DNA of 24,577 nt, taken from NCBI GenBank assembly GCA_001931875.2, contig MSJH02000098.1, positions 1 to 24,577 of the forward strand. Direction: 5' to 3'. Origin of the DNA: Byssochlamys sp. IMV 00236 (lineage: Eukaryota; Ascomycota; Eurotiomycetes; Eurotiales; Thermoascaceae). A program made the translations under genes and the position numbers. The first letter of the stretch is position 1. The number at the start of each line of letters is the position of its first letter. Of the stretch, positions 8,932 through 20,233 are shown in pieces. The notes under the pieces were generated by a model. The model did no database searches and was not told where the DNA came from. It was given only the letters and a program-made list of their open reading frames with translations.

Positions 8932-10377
8932 TTTTTAAGCAGAAAAACAGAAAAAAAAAGGTATATGTCAATATATGAAAAAGAGAAAGCCTTTTTTTTG
9001 AACCTGATTTAGAGATAAAAAAAGAACTCGTGACAGTTTATTCGAGAAGTATAAGCCACAATACAATCACCAATGCTTTTGGGCTACACACACTCTTAAA
9101 AAAGACATGCTTGTCCAATAAAGAGTAGCACACTTTACACTTTATTCGCACACTGATAAAAAATGATAATTTGACAACAAATAATAATAAAAAGGAGCCC
9201 ATCAGAAGCAAAAGAATGAGATATAAAAGTGCTTTTTAGTAAATTAGTTATTAAATTGATATTAAATACTTACATTATAAAGAAGAGGATTTATAAGAGA
9301 AAAAAAGAGAAGTCAAGATCAGACTATTTATATAAAGTCTCTAACAATTTTTTCAGTTACGTGTTATTTATCAGTGTTGACCACAATTATCTTCTCTCAA
9401 AAATACAGAATTCGTTGCCTTTTTAATAATAAAGAAAGGATGGATAATCAGCTAAAGTGTAATTGTTATTGAAAATGGAGTATAGAATACAGATTTCGTC
9501 TTTTATCGATAAATACATTTTACATGAATTAATTAGCACAAGACATGTTTGATCCTGTCATATCAAATGTAGTCAGTCAATGGGTAATTATTTGGTTATC
9601 TGTAAGCAAAGCTGTCTTAATGCTTTGTTGGTAGTTGTATCATTTAGTATTAATTAGACTACAGAGCAAACAATGGTAGAAGCGGAACTAATTAGAGTTC
9701 AAGAAAAGACTATGTAGAGTTCCTTTAATACAAGTTTTAATTGAAGGCTTTGGCTCAGAAGCATGATAATACGATGGAATAGGATGTCTTACTATTTAAG
9801 ACTAAAAAGCTTGATATTTTTTCATTATAAATAGGTTTCATCAGGCAGATCCCAGTTTTGAGTATTGAATGAAAAAGGCATGTGGATGAATAGGCTCTCT
9901 TGTCTTTGTATGCATTATATAAAGGGGTTTAGCACAATGAAAATGCTCACAGGACATCCTTTTTATCTTCAGAATTATTTAGTTAATAACCAAAACATCA
10001 ACATGTAGAAATAGTTGGTATAGTCATGCTTTATTTCTTACATTCTTGTAGAGTGCCTAACATTGACCAAGCTAATGTATCGAATTGGTCTTAAAATATC
10101 GGTTTATCTATGAACATATAAATAATGGAACATCCAATGAAAAAGAAAGCATGACATCAAAAAAGTGAAACGGGGGGCGCGCGACACTATGGGCAGCAGT
10201 ACAGGAACAAGTGGACTTGTAAAATATAAAGTCACGCCGCATAGAGATTCAAGCAATAGCAGGAATATATCGCTTTACATTCCTTTTTCTTTTCGTATTT
10301 CTTCTACTTTTAGCATTTATATCCTATCTTTGCCGATCTAAAGAAAAAGAGAACCATTTTGAATATAGTTTCACTTT
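8932..10377. other. intergenic region, 1.4 kb
   Basis: Lies between the MAK16 and RXT3 start codons (divergent genes), so it must contain both promoters. It is AT-rich. A short GC-rich stretch with GGGGGGCGCGCG at about 10171–10182 lies some 200 bp before the RXT3 start and may be part of its promoter. A TATATAAAG at about 9918 precedes a 25-codon ORF that I do not regard as a gene. No RNA gene is seen. Confidence 0.5.
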
Positions 10378-12593
10378 ATGATGAGCGACAACGAAAGTGG
10401 AATAAAGCGTGCGACAGAACAAGATGAGCAACTTGAAGCACTTAAAAAACAAAAACTGGGCGAACCAGAAGAAAAAAAACCAGTACAGGCTGATGATATT
10501 GTTGCAGGTAAAAAGCTTTGGTTCTTGTTCATTTCTGCATTGTGAACTAAATCCCTTTGTGGTAGATAATACAGACACATTAGGTAAGAATAACAAAAAA
10601 AAAGAGACAAAGAAAAAGAGAGGAGGAGGAAGAGGAAATCGCTTGTTTATGCAGCAGGTGTATCTTTTTTCTCCTCAGAGAGGGAAAAAATAAAATAAAA
10701 GAAGTTGAACTGATTGATTGACTGAACGAAATGGTAGAAGTAAAAGGGAATATTGAGTCAGATGATCCTACAAGAGCCGTCACAGCATCTCCGAGTAAAT
10801 TACACCTTTTTTAAAAAAAGCGACTCCTTTTTGATTATATAAACTGTAGGCCAAACTCAACCAAATAGTAGTGATGATACAGCGATTACAAGTGAGCAAT
10901 TATTATTTGCCCTCACTTCTGTTCCTGCAGAGACTAAATTATCACCAGATCCGGTGATAGAAAAGACACCAGAAGAGAAACCAAGCGAGACAACGACAGC
11001 AAAGACGACCAGCAACAAACAAAAGACTCCTCCTATGATCTCAGTCACAGAAGCTGACAAGAATGCATCATCTGTGACAAGCAGTAAAGAGAAACCTGAC
11101 GAGAATAAGCCTACAGAACCCCTTAGAGCATCCGCGTCTTTTAGTCCATCCTTATCTCATGCGACGAGCCTAGCATTGAATAATTTGCCTAATATCAGCG
11201 CAGCTTTACGTCGATTGAGCAACGCGGGCGTGATTGAACAGCTATCATCTTCATCATCTAGGTCGACTCACACAGGGCAGGAAAGAAAGAAATCGATAGA
11301 AGTAACACCTTCGGAGATACTTGGCAATGCCCTGGCAGTTGTTGCTGCGAGTGCACGAGCAGCCAATAATAACAGTACCCAGTCATCCTCTATTTACAAT
11401 AACAATAATAGCAGTAGTAGCAATAGTAATAGCAGCAATAATAGCAACACAGCTGCCGCAATTGGCAATCTGGCAGCCATTACAGCCAATATCAGCAGCT
11501 TTTTAAACTCAAGTGGCTTCCATCGAGGATCATTTAGCCAAGAAGACACGCAGAAGCTAGCTGCAGCAGTTGCCAGTGTGACAAATAACAGCAATAATAG
11601 CAATAACAGTAGCCATAGCACAGCGCGTCGAAACAGTTCCATAGCGGCTGTAGGCAACGCTTTTTCAAATATGATCGATCAAGCCATGATGATTCGGCGT
11701 AATAAGAGCATGAGCGCGGGCACTCTTGTGCAGCAGGAACCATTACCAAAACCAAAACTTATTGTAAAAAATGATCAAGTTTGGAAAGCATTGGAGGGCA
11801 TAGAGGAAAAATTACTTGGGTACCAGGTGTATTCCCCTCATCGTCTGCTGCCAAATTTAGAAAATTGTTTGAATGGTATCATGGAAATTCGTGTTCCGGC
11901 AAGGTATTTGACATTTGAGAACGTGCAGGTGAAGAAGAGAGCAATTTGGGGAACGGACATTTATACAGACGATTCGGATATCGTAGCTAGTAAGTCTCTT
12001 TCCCTTCATTCAACTAATGTGGTTAACACAGTAAACAGTGGTCATTCATAGCGGAAAGTACGAGCCGCAGTATAGGGAGCCGGAAATTGATCCCAATGAC
12101 CCATTTGCTCTTGCTATAGCAGGTAAGCCAAGAGAAGCAACTGAAGCAGCCAAGAAATTAGCGTTGTCTGGAAAGAAATGGATACGCCAAGACGCCTTAA
12201 TACCCGATCATGACTTAAAGGTCACTGTGCGAGTGCTGCCAAGGTTACAAAGTTATACAGGCTCTATTCGACATAGAATAAAATCACGAGACTGGAAAAA
12301 GCATGACGGTATGAGCTTGTATGTAAATAAAGTAGAAAAAATAAAGGTAAACAAAAGAAACAAAAAATGGGGGCAAATAGTGACAAAATTATCAGAAAGG
12401 TGACGCACGTCTAAAAGGGCGTGCGGCGATAAAGTCAAGAATGTTTGCTTATGAGCCCTACCGTAAGAAAGCGTTAGGACTGGACATGATGAAAAAGGAG
12501 CAAGAAAAGAAGATGCCAGAGGAACGGCCGCTACAAAGAGGTCGTATAAAGAAAACACATCGAGTGATGAGAATGTTTCAGGTAAACAAATAA
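10378..12593 (+). CDS. RXT3: Rxt3-type subunit of the Rpd3L histone deacetylase complex
   Basis: Rxt3 is a subunit of the large Rpd3 histone deacetylase complex, which represses transcription. Six exons: 10378–10507, 10566–10583 (18 nt), 10738–10794, 10850–11989, 12039–12346, 12396–12593 (616 aa). The Rxt3 domain lies at about residues 400–555: NGIMEIRVPARYL, then RAIWGTDIYTDDSDIVAM, VIHSGKYEP, and later DLKVTVRVLPRLQSYTGSIR and SRDWKKHDGMSLYV. WGTD(I/V)YTDDSD and LP-L--Y are the family signature. The part before it is disordered, Ser/Asn/Thr/Ala-rich with long Asn/Ser runs (about residues 250–310). The tail is basic, with RMFAYEPYRKKALGLDMMKK. Two ATGs are adjacent at the start (10378 and 10381). 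Introns 1–3 are all phase 1; the 154-nt intron 2 is the longest in the window and purine-rich. The exon 1–3 model is inferred from frame only, with no domain to check it. Confidence 0.9.
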
Positions 12594-12698
12594 GAAAAAA
12601 AGAAGGATGTGTTTTATTGATGAATATAAAAAATAGATTCACTCAGAAAGTATATCAAGGGAAAGAATGATGAATGAATAAAGATGATAATAAAATTA

Positions 12699-13190
12699 TT
12701 ACAGATCTTCAAATTGACGAGCTAATTCGTCTAATTCAGCCTTTGAAGCATTGTATTTCTCCAAGAGTTCTTCATATTTCTCTTCCTTTTCTTGTAATTC
12801 ACTTTCGAGCTTCGTAATCTTTCTTTCTGCTTCTTCTGCTTTCAGGTCAGCCTCTGTGAACCTGTGAACAGACAGGTGAGCATATACGCAATAACCTTCC
12901 CTTTTTGTTTAACTTACTCTTCTGATGTCTTTTTGAGTTTATCCTCCACATTTTCCAATTGTTCTTCCAAAGATTTAACGCGGTTTTGAAGAGAAGAGAG
13001 TTCGTGATCTTTGGCAATTTGTTCACTTGTCAGTTGCTTGATTTGAGCTTCTAATTCATCAGCTCTGGCATTAGCAGTATCGGCTTCATTACGAAGGGAA
13101 GCAATTTTCTTTTATGTATAGGGTTGTTCAATACTTGTCTATAAAGCAAAAACTCGTTTTTTTTTTTCTTACCTCCTTGAGCTTTTCCAT
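12699..13190 (-). CDS. short fungal tropomyosin (123 aa)
   Basis: Tropomyosin is a dimeric coiled coil that lies along actin filaments and stabilises cables and contractile rings. Three exons on the minus strand: 13190–13173, 13108–12918, 12861–12699. The protein starts MEKLKEKIASLRNEADTANA, has an unbroken heptad pattern and ends KAELDELARQFEDL; both ends match fungal tropomyosins (the Cdc8/Tpm2 type with M(D/E)KIREK- and -ELDE---xLEDL ends). It is rich in Glu and Lys, without Pro, and has no membrane segment. Yeast Tpm1 and Tpm2 are 199 and 161 residues and differ by one 38-residue actin period; 123 would be one period fewer again. The introns (64 and 56 nt) are too small to hide another 114-nt exon. 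It is convergent with RXT3, with 105 nt between stop codons. Confidence 0.9.
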
Positions 13191-14605
13191 TTTTTATATG
13201 TTTATAGAGAAAAGAAAAGAAAAAAAAAGCGTTGCAGGGGCAGATTTGTTTTATTTATAGGCACACGTTTTATTTTTATATTCTATAATAGTGCTCATGG
13301 CACCCATTCGCGCTGTTTCAAATTATTTCGCGCCGATACAGAAAAAAAGTGCGCTTTTTGTGATTGTATTTACATCTTTTGAAAGTGGGTAAAGACATTG
13401 TTTGTTGATAGAGCGATAGCCTAGGGGAAGAGTCTTAAATGACCGAGAAAATATACCATTATAATCCTTGTTACTGTAAATGTACTTCCTAGACTGGATA
13501 GAACCTGATACAAGTTGAATCATAGATTTATTTTTTTCATTTAGTCGCATACTTGTATCATTCATAGCTGTATGATCTTTGCTAATACGACACCGCTACA
13601 CTTAGCCCGTTACTATAGAGATAGTGATTGTCCAGGTGTGGCCACGAGGAGGTGGTTAGCAATCCAAAAAAAAAGCTGCAAAAAGTTTAAACTAAAGAAA
13701 TGACGATGATAAGTGGTCTTTTTGATCAAACTGACAACATAAAATTAGAATAAATAACAACATTGCTTTTTATTTCTTTCTTCTTGAAAACAAACAAAAA
13801 CCAAGATGGCAACATTTAAAGTCATGTTTAGCTTGGCGCTATATAATGAAAAGGTTCGCTGGGCGATGTCATAGGTAATGTGTAGAGGTAGGGCCCGTAG
13901 GATTAGTCTAACTTCTGGTGTATTTTTTGGTACATGTAGTGTTTCTCTAATGATGATCGGTGCGATGATATTGAAAACGCAAAGTTGAAAATCAGAAATA
14001 TAACCAAAAGAAAAATCGGAAGAGATTGCTAGTTTAGAGAAATGATTAAAAATCCTTGAACAATTATAATATTTGAATACAAAGCTATAAACTAAATAAA
14101 TAGCTCTTTATTCTGATTATGCGTATGGTATAATGTTGGTGCCGTGAACACTGCATCATTGGTCGGAGTCACGGATATTTGTATAATCACAGCAGATGCT
14201 TGCCTCTTTTGGGGAAATTACGCCTGTGCGTTGATTCGGAGCACTCTAATGGAAAGAAGTGCTTTTGTATATGTTTGTTTGGGTGCCACGCCAAGAAAAG
14301 ACCTTGAAGAAAGCAATGTTGTGTGCCAAGAAAAGAGGGGAGAGAAAAACTAAAAAGCGGGTATTTGAATGTTTAACAAAAAGAAATACTTGTATCAATA
14401 TAAATAAACGCAAGAATCGATTATACATGAGAGAGGCTCCTCAAGGGTATAAAGGTATATGTCCAATATAGAGGGGCCTCAATTTATATAGTATGCATAA
14501 ATAATCGCCCTCTTTCGCTCGTGTGCGTGCGTGTGTATGTTTTATTTCTTGCTCAATATAACAATTGAAAGGGAGGGGTTCTTTTTTGTGTGTACAAGAG
14601 AAAAG
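13191..14605. other. intergenic region with repeat copy 4
   Basis: Between the tropomyosin start and the kinase stop codon. It holds repeat copy 4 (13803–13950) and the tropomyosin promoter side, including ATAAAAAATGG at the start codon. The open frames at 13323–13565, 14144–14353 and 14259–14471 have no recognisable motif, overlap and lack splice support. I see no RNA gene. Confidence 0.45.
13803..13950 (-). repeat. dispersed peptide-repeat fragment, copy 4
   Basis: On the minus strand an open frame reads ETLHVPKNTPEVRLILRALP, then TYDIAQR and LYSAKLNMTLNVA. It matches copy 1 (33–166) from PEN-type residues to the LNMTL end and shares LHVP and RL-L--LL with copies 2 and 3. It is the longest and least broken copy. 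No start codon, partner exon or element end is visible. Confidence 0.6.
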
Positions 14606-16305
14606 CTATTTTGGTATAGGTGAAGCAGGTCTACTACTCTGTTGTCTCTTTCGCTTTTCTTTTTCAGCCACAACACCAGGTGGTTCAGGTGTGATGACGA
14701 CCAGATTATCTCTATTTAGATTAGGAGGTGAAGAAACGAGGACATGGTGGACGTGATGTTTGCCTGGTTCGTGAACTTGACAGACATCAATTTCTTTCAC
14801 CCAATTATCAGCCAAGACAGCTTGAAGATTAAGTCGTTTGTTTGGATCGATTTCTAATATGCCGGCCATGACAGGCCTTGCTTCGCGAGGTAGTAATTTT
14901 AAAAGTCTAAATTGCTGTTGGTTGTGATTGGTGGCAAATGCACGAAATGAAGGATCCGTTTGGCGTGGCACTCTCCAAGGGAATCGTCTAATAATCATAC
15001 AGATGTATACAATGCCACAAGACCATATATCTGATAAGCGGGGGTCATACGTAGGCTGGGTATATTGCTCAGGAGCGATATAAGGGTCTGAACCAAATAT
15101 GCCTAAAAGGAGAAAGTTAGATGTTGGAATATATGCTATTTCTTTTTCATTTACCTTTGGTTAATGTCATGTTGGATTCAAAAGGATATTTATAAACAGT
15201 TGAGCATCCGAAATCGATAATCTTTAGTATGCCCATATGATCTAATACGAGATTATCTAGCTTGATATCTCTGTGTGCGATTCCCATTGATTGTAAATAA
15301 TCAACACCATTTAGCAATTGACGCCAACAACAAGCGATTTCCTCTCTAGACATCATGCCGCTCATGACAATATTGAATAAGTCATTAGGTGCATATTCCA
15401 TAATTTCATAAAAGTTGGGTCCTTCTTGTATTATATCGAGTGTCTCGATGACATTGGGATGATGTAGTGTCGAACCAATACAGAATTCAGCTGTTACTTT
15501 CTTGATGTAGTCCTTTTCTGATTCATGGGGTAATCTTTTTCGAAACTGTTTGACCGCGAATGTCTTTTGATCCGATGAACGTCTTATCAGTCTAACTGAG
15601 CCACCTGCTCCTTTACCAATATATTTGCCTAATATATACATATGGTAAGCCATATGATGTGTCTATTGTTTTTTTTTTCTTTATTTTTCTTTTCTTACCC
15701 CAAGTGCCATATCTTCCACTAATATCTTGTCTAAATTGATTAGCAAATGTTTCTGATTCATGAGAATGTGTCGAGGAACCAGTAGGTGAAGTAGGCTGTG
15801 GTTGTTGTTGTACAAAAAATCTTTTAAGATCAGACCAAGCTAAAAAGGGATCTTTACTTCGTTCTTGACTGCATGGTCTGTGAAAGTGTGTTTGATGGTA
15901 TTTTTCATCATATTCTGGCTTTTTAAATACAAATTGTGAAGGAGTCGAACATGTACTAGAGGGTCTATGAATCAGACTGGGTCTTCTTTGCTGCTGTGAT
16001 AATATCGGTACAACCGCATTTTTTGATGTGTTTGAGCAAAAGGTAGGTTCGGCTGAGTTGGTTGATAATGTCGGTGAAGGGGGTTTTGATGATTGGAATA
16101 GCTGTGATCTTGGCCTGGGCCTTGGATTTTGTTGTAATAGTCTAGATAATTCATTCAAGTCTACTGAAGATGCTTCCCATGAACGTCTCTGTGGTTGGCT
16201 TGTGGCTACTGTATGAGTCACAACGGCGGGCGATAACGATGGACTAGATGGTCTCGATCTTTCAGGTGTAACTATATCAAACCTTTGATTCACAAGGTGA
16301 AGCAT
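14606..16305 (-). CDS. HAL4/HAL5 (NPR/HRK1)-type serine/threonine protein kinase
   Basis: Kinases of this fungal-specific family (Sat4/Hal4, Hal5, Hrk1, Npr1, Ptk2) regulate plasma-membrane transporters, for example potassium uptake through Trk and the proton pump. Three exons on the minus strand: 16305–15699, 15628–15155, 15102–14606 (525 aa). Residues 1–200 are disordered, rich in Ser, Pro and Gln, and end with DLKRFF, a motif common just ahead of the catalytic domain in HAL-type kinases. The kinase domain begins with the Gly loop GKGAGGSV (207–214). Then come Lys229 (FAVKQF), Glu250 ([18 protein letters not shown]), HRDIKLDN (Asp323), DFG (Asp341) and [21 protein letters not shown] and RRFPWRVPR are typical of the group. 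All catalytic residues are present. The C-terminal tail of about 65 residues is basic and Pro-rich. The N-terminal start is the first ATG of the open frame; an upstream exon cannot be excluded. Confidence 0.93.
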
Positions 16306-19300
16306 ATATTATGCGCGCAGACAGAGGAGTGAGAGAGAAAGAGAGAAAAGGGATAAAGAAGTGATAAAAGAAAGAAAGAAAAAACTTATCACAAAAAGCT
16401 CGGGAACAAATAAAATGTCGTAAGTTTGGAAATGACGGAGTTAAATATAATACCAATTGACACAATTAAAAGGGGTTGCCATGGCCACCACACATATTCT
16501 AATGATGAAATCATTCATCTTACACATGTGTATCTCCATGGTTATAAGATAACCATTCTTCTATTCATGCATTACACGCGTCACCATCATTGCTACGGTA
16601 GCTCAGTAATCTCTTGGGTCGGTCACTGTTTTTTATTTGGGCTTGTCGGGTGTTTAACGTTTTACAGAATATATAAAAAAAAAGAGAGAGGAAATGGCTA
16701 ATACAACATTCAGGAGTTTACAAGGAGGTTTATGTATTTATAGAATTCTTTACTTATTAAGTCTCATTTTATAAAATGATTACCACAAATGCATGCAGAT
16801 TGTTTATAATAGATTTTATTATCTATCAAAAGAGTTACTTTACGCAATGGAAGATATATCTGCTTATCTCGAACAATACATAGCATCCATCGTGACATCG
16901 AGATAATAACCTGTTTATAGACTAGTTTGTTCACACAGTTTGATAGCTTGTGCACTGTTTCTCTTTTTGTTTGTCACTCAATTCTATATTACATACATGT
17001 ACATATTTGCACATTATATAAAAACGGCAAGCGCGTCATCTAACCATTATTATATCACAATAATCTGAAACTAGAGCGGCACATTCAAGGATACTGACAG
17101 GATATCAGCTCAACTTTTTTTTTTGGAAATGAAGAAAACATTATGGAGGCACAGTCCACCAGTTTGGCCTTTCCTTTTTCTAAAGGTTACACATTCTTTT
17201 CATTATTTCTATATTGTATCCACAAGGATATTTTACAATGCCGTGATAGTCCCGTTCATTTTAAGAGATATATTATGCATTGAAGATCCTTTTTATACAT
17301 ATATATAATATTCGACATGGTAGAGATTGACTGCATGCTTGTTTAAAGTTGCTTTCAAACAAAGTAAAGGGGCTGACAGTATGTAAGCCCTTTTGTTTAC
17401 ATGCTTAATCATGATGGTGTAACTTTGTGTAATGTTTATTTTAGAATATGTCAGGAGGTACAAGAAACCCAGAGTTTTACCATTCCCCTTTCTTGATATC
17501 ACCGGACATGGCTCTGCTTGTTTATTTATAAGCTTATAACCGGACGAAACGAGCATGTTTCAATACATATATTTGTAGAGGTTCACCAATTCAGTAACTC
17601 GAGTGACATTTAAGATGAAACTGTTGCTTTATATTTAAATTTCATATGCACCATGATGTTGGCGCCACTGTAAACTTTTTCTATTACCAAGTTGACATTT
17701 GTATCTTTCTAATAGCATAGTCTTTTGAAAATAAAGTAGACCAGGGCAGCTTTTTTTTTTATAAACGGTAAAATGATGACTTATGTGATATATATGTATC
17801 AGAAGGTTTAATAACTTAGTGTTTCCGAATGTATAATAAACATTTCAGATAGAGTATTATTTATATTGAGCTTATTACTGTTGAGTCTAGATTTATCTAC
17901 AAGTAGCGACTGTACTTGTTTTATTTTCAATTGTATCAAGAATCTCGCGTGTATTTCAATCAGACTATCGCTTCATAAAGGCAAACAAATAAATTATAAC
18001 TTATTCTCATAAAGAACGCATGGTTCTTGAATCTCTAAAGCTTTTATACTTTCATTCACCAACAAGAGCAAACATGTCCTTATACAAAGGTTAAAATACG
18101 AGTATATTGCTCGGTAATAGCTATGTTCTTGAAAATCACAGGACATGTCTATTACAGGTACTACTTTGCGAATGAATAATTCAAACTCTGCAAGACTTTG
18201 TTTGTCACTTTATATTTTTGCTTTAATGCATAATGAAGTACATAATACTAGGCTTCTTTAATTCCGCGTCATTAGCTCTTTTAAGCAGCTAGAAATAATG
18301 GAAGAGTATGATAAATTAGCATATCAATTTCCTGTCTTGCTTGCATCAATCATTTTAACCAGACAGTACGCGGTGCTTTTACTTTCTGAGTATATGTAGC
18401 AAACGAGGATGAGTGCAATAGATAGAGTAAGATTAAGCGAGAAAAAACAGAAACTGCATAAACTATACATTTGTTGTATATGATAAACGCAAAATGAAAG
18501 CAAAATTCAGCAATGAAGAGCAGGTTTTAAAATAATATATCCAATTTTGTCCTTTAAAAAGGGGTATTTAAAAAAGAGCTTACTATAGAGAAGCGAAGAA
18601 AAGATGCTTGTAATATCCATTTGATATGTTTTAACAGAAAAAAAAAATATAAACATAATGTAATATGCTTTTCATAGATTATTTTTGTTTAGGAGAGTGT
18701 ATTCTAAGCCTATTTTGCCTTAAATTAAAAAAATGGTTATTTAAAAGGTTCTATGTTCCAGGAAAGCCTTTAAATGTTATTTATTAAAGTATATGCACAA
18801 GATAGCGAACTTGAGCCTCATATGGGCAGATACAGCTTTAATATTCTCCTGTTGTTGTCGACACTATTTTAAATTAGATAATAGAGATTCTAGATGTACA
18901 AAGACAAACAAAGTTTCTTCAACATTTGGAATTAAGCAAGACAAAGTTTCCACAAGAGTGCATTACAGCTAACATTAGAAAGTGCGTAAACTTCAAGACA
19001 AATTAGTTTCTCCTTTTTATTACGCATGGGTATTCTTCATAAAAAAGCTCCCATTTTGTGTAAGATTGAGTTTGGATGTCGTACCTTTCGGTACCTTTAT
19101 TTTGCAATGTTGATGAATTCTTGACAAATATGCTTTTGCTAATGTAATAGTTAATTTGCATCTTGAATTTTTTCATATGAAGTACATCCTTAAAGAAATC
19201 CCATGGTTTTCATATATAGTATAATGCTCACTTTATAATGCTTGTCTTTCTGTCTAAAGCATATGTAAGAAATCAAAAAAAAAAAACTATAAACGGTTTT

Positions 19301-20233
19301 TTATTATTAAAATATAATAAAGATTATATTTATTTTTATAATTTAAAAAATGCTTGTCTTAAATACATTTGGAAGGGAATGAAAAGTTTTATATTTTCGC
19401 TTCAAAAATGCAAATTGTTAAAATAAGATTATAGCAAAGTGTATTGCTTAATGCAAAGTCAAGGTAAAAAAAAAAAGCATGTGACCACAAGATGATTTAT
19501 TTTATACTTGTTCTTATTTAAAATGTATTACATAGATCACATATATCTCAAAATACGTTCAGATCATATTCTCACTTAATCTTCTCTCGGCTTATAATAA
19601 ATGTTATCAATAAGATCTTTACTGCTTTAATCAAGCTATATGCAATGGAATTAATACCAAATGGATGAATGTTGATTTTATCCAAGATAGTTACTGTTTA
19701 TATTTACAAGTTAACTCAAATCTAAACATTCTCTCTTTCAAGATAAATCTCATCACTTATCTGAAAAATATACAGTTTGTCCATACTGATAAATTTATCA
19801 AGGAATTTGCTATTACCAATAGAGCGCATAATCTTGTTAAGTCAAGATCAATTGTCATAGTAATAATATAGTCAATACCGAATCCAGCATGTAAAGCTGC
19901 AAAATATATTAACGAGCAAAGATTTACCTGATGCTCTATAGTAGATGACAATATCAAACAATCTAGCCAAGTACTGATAAATTTAACTTGGATAGCTTTA
20001 TCTATAGTATTTACATTGACAAAGAATGGAGCAATCATTAGGGGAATGCAGCAGAGCACAATGATAGATCTTAATTGTGTGCAGGAAAATACTTGGGGGT
20101 GCGTTTGTACAAGATGTCTTTATCCATTTGAATAATTTGATAAGATTGAGAAAGTATGATAAGGCTGTGTGCATAGTTTTTCTTTAGAAAAAGGCATGTC
20201 GGACTTTCTGGCTTTTTTCTTTCCTTTTTCTAA
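16306..20233. other. large gene-poor region, 3.9 kb
   Basis: Between the divergent kinase and Dsc2-like genes. It is very AT-rich and I find no protein gene with support and no tRNA, 5S or spliceosomal RNA that I can recognise. The first part contains the kinase promoter, with a CT-rich tract (on the minus strand) at 16325–16380 and one ACGCGT at 16576–16581. A small perfect hairpin (GTACC, loop TTTC, GGTAC) lies at 19081–19094. A 100-codon hydrophobic open frame on the minus strand at 19757–20059 is the only long one, and I could not connect it to a convincing gene. Confidence 0.4.

Noticed and set aside
9229..9426. 65-codon plus-strand open frame
   Set aside because: Lys/Ile/Tyr-rich composition as expected from random AT-rich DNA.
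9937..10014. 25-codon ORF after a TATATAAAG
   Set aside because: Too short and without any family signal; a TATA-like string is common in this base composition.
13625..13665. tRNA-like string TGGCCACGAGG followed by GTGGTTAGC
   Set aside because: Resembles an A box but no cloverleaf, T arm or B box can be formed around it.
14144..14471. Two overlapping plus-strand open frames in front of the kinase 3' end
   Set aside because: They overlap each other in different frames and lack motifs, introns and conservation clues.
16426..16701. 91-codon plus-strand open frame
   Set aside because: Lies in the kinase promoter, His/Ile/Tyr-rich, with no recognisable domain.
19482..19510. GTGACCACAAGATGATTTAT, similar to the start of the 538–1745 repeat units
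   Set aside because: Only about 13 of 15 bases match and the rest of the unit is not present, so a fourth copy is not supported.
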